This document shows positions 61,768 to 64,000 of a stretch of DNA of 64,000 bases, piece by piece (position 1 is the stretch's first letter; every line of letters starts with the position of its first letter). Position numbers and translations under genes: made by a program. The stretch spans positions 1-64,000 of the forward strand of contig NZ_SIJC01000007.1 of assembly GCF_010078385.1 (NCBI RefSeq), written 5' to 3'. The stretch is from Chengkuizengella sediminis (GTDB lineage: Bacteria > Bacillota > Bacilli > Paenibacillales > KCTC-33759). The notes below the pieces were generated by a model. It ran no database searches, was not told the origin of the DNA, and saw only the letters and a list, made by a program, of their open reading frames with translations.

Positions 61768-63988
61768 AGAACCAACAATAGAACAAATTGCAGATCAGAA
61801 AATCTATCAACAGTTTGGTGTTACAGACGAAGAATTCGATAAAATATGTGGTTTTTTAGGTCGTAAACCGAACTATACAGAAATCGGTGTTTTCAGTGTG
61901 ATGTGGTCAGAGCACTGTTCATATAAAACGTCCAAGCCTATTTTAAGAAAATTCCCAACAACAGGAGAACGTGTTCTAATGGGTCCTGGGGAAGGTGCAG
62001 GAATCGTAGATATTGGCGACAATCAAGCCGTTGTTTTTAAAATAGAAAGTCATAATCATCCATCAGCAGTAGAACCTTACCAAGGGGCAGCAACAGGAGT
62101 TGGTGGCATTATTCGTGATATTTTTTCCATGGGAGCTCGTCCAATCGCATTATTAAACTCTTTGAGATTCGGAAGCTTAAATAATGATCGTGTAAAATAT
62201 TTGTTTGAACACGTGGTTGAAGGGATTGCAGGATATGGAAACTGTATCGGAATTCCAACCGTAGGTGGAGAAGTCAATTTTGATGATAGCTATGAAGGGA
62301 ATCCGCTAGTGAATGCCATGTGTGTTGGTTTAATTGATCATGATCAAATTCAAAAAGGGGTAGCTGAAGGTGTAGGTAATCCCGTATTTTATGTTGGACC
62401 AGCAACTGGACGAGATGGAATACACGGTGCCACATTCTCTTCTGAGGAATTAACAGAAGAAACACAGGCGAAACGTTCTGCAGTGCAAGTTGGTGATCCT
62501 TTTATGGAGAAACTTGTGATGGAGGCTTGCCTTGAACTGATCGATTCAGGTATTGTACTAGGGATTCAAGATATGGGTGCAGCAGGTTTAACATGTTCTA
62601 GTTCTGAAATGGCAAGTAAAGCAGGAAACGGAATGGAATTGTATTTAGATCAAGTACCACAACGTGAGGAAGGCATGACAGCTTATGAAATGATGTTGTC
62701 TGAATCTCAAGAACGTATGTTATTTGTGATAAAACCTGAACATGAAGAACAAGCAGTAGGAATTTTTAAACGTTGGGGATTAGATTGTCCAAAGGTTGGA
62801 AAAGTTACAAATGACGGAAGTTTGAAGCTATTCCATCAAGGAGAGCTTGTTGCAGATATGCCTGTAACAGCTTTAGTGGATGAATGTCCAGTGTATAACA
62901 AATCATCAAAAGTACCTGCTTATTATGAAAGTAACCAGAAATTAGAACTTTCCTATGATGAAGTGAAGGACTTGAATCAAGCATTGAAAGACATCCTAGC
63001 TTCTCCGACCGTTGCAAGTAAAGAATGGGTATACAATCAATACGATTATATGGTGCGTACAAGTACAGCAGTACAACCTGGTTCAGACGCTGCTGTAGTC
63101 ACGATTCGTGGAACACGTAAAGCATTAGCAATGACAACAGATTGTAATAGTCGTTTTGTTTACCTCGATCCAGTGGTTGGTGGGAAAATTGCTACGAGTG
63201 AAGCGGCAAGAAATATTGTTTGTTCTGGTGCAGAGCCACTTGCAATCACAGACAACTTGAATTTTGGAAATCCAGATAAACCAGAAATCTTCTGGCAACT
63301 GGATCAATCAGCAGAAGGCATTGCTGAAGCGTGTAATGTTTTAAATACACCTGTTATAGGTGGAAACGTAAGTTTATATAATGAAAACAATAAAGGTGCG
63401 ATCAATCCTACACCTGTTATAGGTATGGTCGGTCTTGTTTACGACGTTGATCACATTACTACACAAGCATTTAAAAATGATGGAGACATCGTTTTCTTAT
63501 TAGGAGATACAAAAGATGAATTAGGTGGTAGTGAGTTTCAAACGATCATTCACGGGAAAACAGAAGGGAAACCACCTGTTTTAGATTTAAATAAAGAAAA
63601 ATTATTATTAGATACAGTGCTTCAAGCTATTCAAAAAGGTTTAGTTGCTTCTGCTCATGATTTATCGGAAGGTGGATTGGCTGTTGCATTAGCAGAATCA
63701 TGTATCAGCGGGGATAAAGGAGCAGAAATTAACTTCCAAACGAACTTACGCTCAGATGTAGCTTTATTCAGTGAAAGTCAGTCCAGGATTTTATTATCCG
63801 CAACTCCTGAACAAGCTGAAACATTAGAGAAATGGCTTTTAGAGCAAGCTGTATCTTATCAAAAAGTAGGAAAAGTGACTAACAACTCAGACCTTCACAT
63901 CCATGTGAATGATCAGCAAGTCATCCAGTCATCTGTAGAACAACTAGAAAAGGTTTGGAAGGATGCGATTCCATGTCTTATGAAGTAA
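61748..63988 (+). CDS. purL: FGAM synthase large subunit PurL
   Basis: Small-type PurL (746 aa from ATG 61748), the ATP-dependent synthetase subunit converting FGAR to FGAM. Motifs [51 protein letters not shown] and [19 protein letters not shown] before ATG 61748 decides the start. It requires PurS and PurQ, both directly upstream. The operon continues beyond the window (purF expected). Confidence 0.97.
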   Translation: MALQSVKEPTIEQIADQKIYQQFGVTDEEFDKICGFLGRKPNYTEIGVFSVMWSEHCSYKTSKPILRKFPTTGERVLMGPGEGAGIVDIGDNQAVVFKIESHNHPSAVEPYQGAATGVGGIIRDIFSMGARPIALLNSLRFGSLNNDRVKYLFEHVVEGIAGYGNCIGIPTVGGEVNFDDSYEGNPLVNAMCVGLIDHDQIQKGVAEGVGNPVFYVGPATGRDGIHGATFSSEELTEETQAKRSAVQVGDPFMEKLVMEACLELIDSGIVLGIQDMGAAGLTCSSSEMASKAGNGMELYLDQVPQREEGMTAYEMMLSESQERMLFVIKPEHEEQAVGIFKRWGLDCPKVGKVTNDGSLKLFHQGELVADMPVTALVDECPVYNKSSKVPAYYESNQKLELSYDEVKDLNQALKDILASPTVASKEWVYNQYDYMVRTSTAVQPGSDAAVVTIRGTRKALAMTTDCNSRFVYLDPVVGGKIATSEAARNIVCSGAEPLAITDNLNFGNPDKPEIFWQLDQSAEGIAEACNVLNTPVIGGNVSLYNENNKGAINPTPVIGMVGLVYDVDHITTQAFKNDGDIVFLLGDTKDELGGSEFQTIIHGKTEGKPPVLDLNKEKLLLDTVLQAIQKGLVASAHDLSEGGLAVALAESCISGDKGAEINFQTNLRSDVALFSESQSRILLSATPEQAETLEKWLLEQAVSYQKVGKVTNNSDLHIHVNDQQVIQSSVEQLEKVWKDAIPCLMK

Positions 63989-64000
63989 AATACCCTCTAT

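Overview
The window reads as chromosome of an AT-rich, spore-former-type Firmicute (Bacillales). A Paenibacillaceae-like host is my best guess. The basis is the purEKBCSQL gene order with a guanine riboswitch and PurR boxes, a YesM/YesN plus LplB/YtcP-type ABC transport system, strong AGGAGG ribosome binding sites with frequent TTG/GTG starts, and a Bacillus-type 16S 3' end and 5S rRNA. All genes except one small membrane protein are on the + strand. No tRNA, CRISPR array, transposase or phage gene was recognised.

Layout. (1) 1-340: 3' end of a 16S rRNA, followed after only ~54 nt by 5S rRNA and a terminator, with no 23S between them. (2) 0.6-21.2 kb: an N-glycan (high-mannose) utilisation locus. 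It holds two GH38 alpha-mannosidases, a GH125 alpha-1,6-mannosidase, a secreted GH85 endo-beta-N-acetylglucosaminidase with PKD and F5/8C modules, a YesM/YesN two-component system, an ABC importer, a GH1 enzyme of the 6-phospho-glycosidase type and two ROK sugar kinases. The likely flow is release of the glycan outside the cell by GH85, uptake by the ABC system, trimming by GH38/GH125, then kinase plus phospho-glycosidase action on the core disaccharide. (3) 21.4-23.5 kb: a Tat-type metallophosphoesterase and an SDR. (4) 23.6-54.1 kb: a large, apparently undescribed biosynthetic gene cluster. (5) 54.2-56.0 kb: aldo/keto reductase, DUF423 membrane protein and a small ORF. (6) 56.1-64 kb: the de novo purine operon purE-K-B-C-S-Q-L, running off the end of the window.

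The biosynthetic cluster is the main find. It combines a discrete (type II, FAS-like) polyketide machinery (two intact ketosynthases, one ketosynthase-like protein without the catalytic Cys, a FabG-type ketoreductase, two FabZ-like hotdog proteins, three acyl carrier proteins and an acyl-AMP ligase) with three proteins otherwise known as a conserved accessory set of enediyne clusters: an RnfD/UnbU-like membrane protein, a DUF1702 protein, and a lipoprotein with FG-GAP repeats and a C-terminal ASPIC/UnbV domain. The large iterative enediyne PKS (PKSE) is absent. Tailoring functions include a class III aminotransferase, four methyltransferases, three glycosyltransferases, a Gfo/Idh oxidoreductase, a cupin, a VOC protein, a PHBH-type flavin monooxygenase flanked by two unusual SRPBCC-PDZ fusions, two alpha/beta hydrolases (one with a degenerate nucleophile elbow), and a 688-aa protein with a caspase/CHAT-like His-Cys dyad and a zinc ribbon. 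The product is probably a glycosylated, methylated, highly reduced or polyene-derived polyketide; this is inference.

An intergenic repeat family (short elements with GTTCAAAAA ends and shared internal modules) is scattered through the window. One copy forms the 3' end of purK and supplies its last codons. A 44-bp promoter-like element is duplicated upstream of the SDR and upstream of the cluster's AraC regulator, the second copy being followed by a 35-codon ORF with a near-perfect Shine-Dalgarno sequence.
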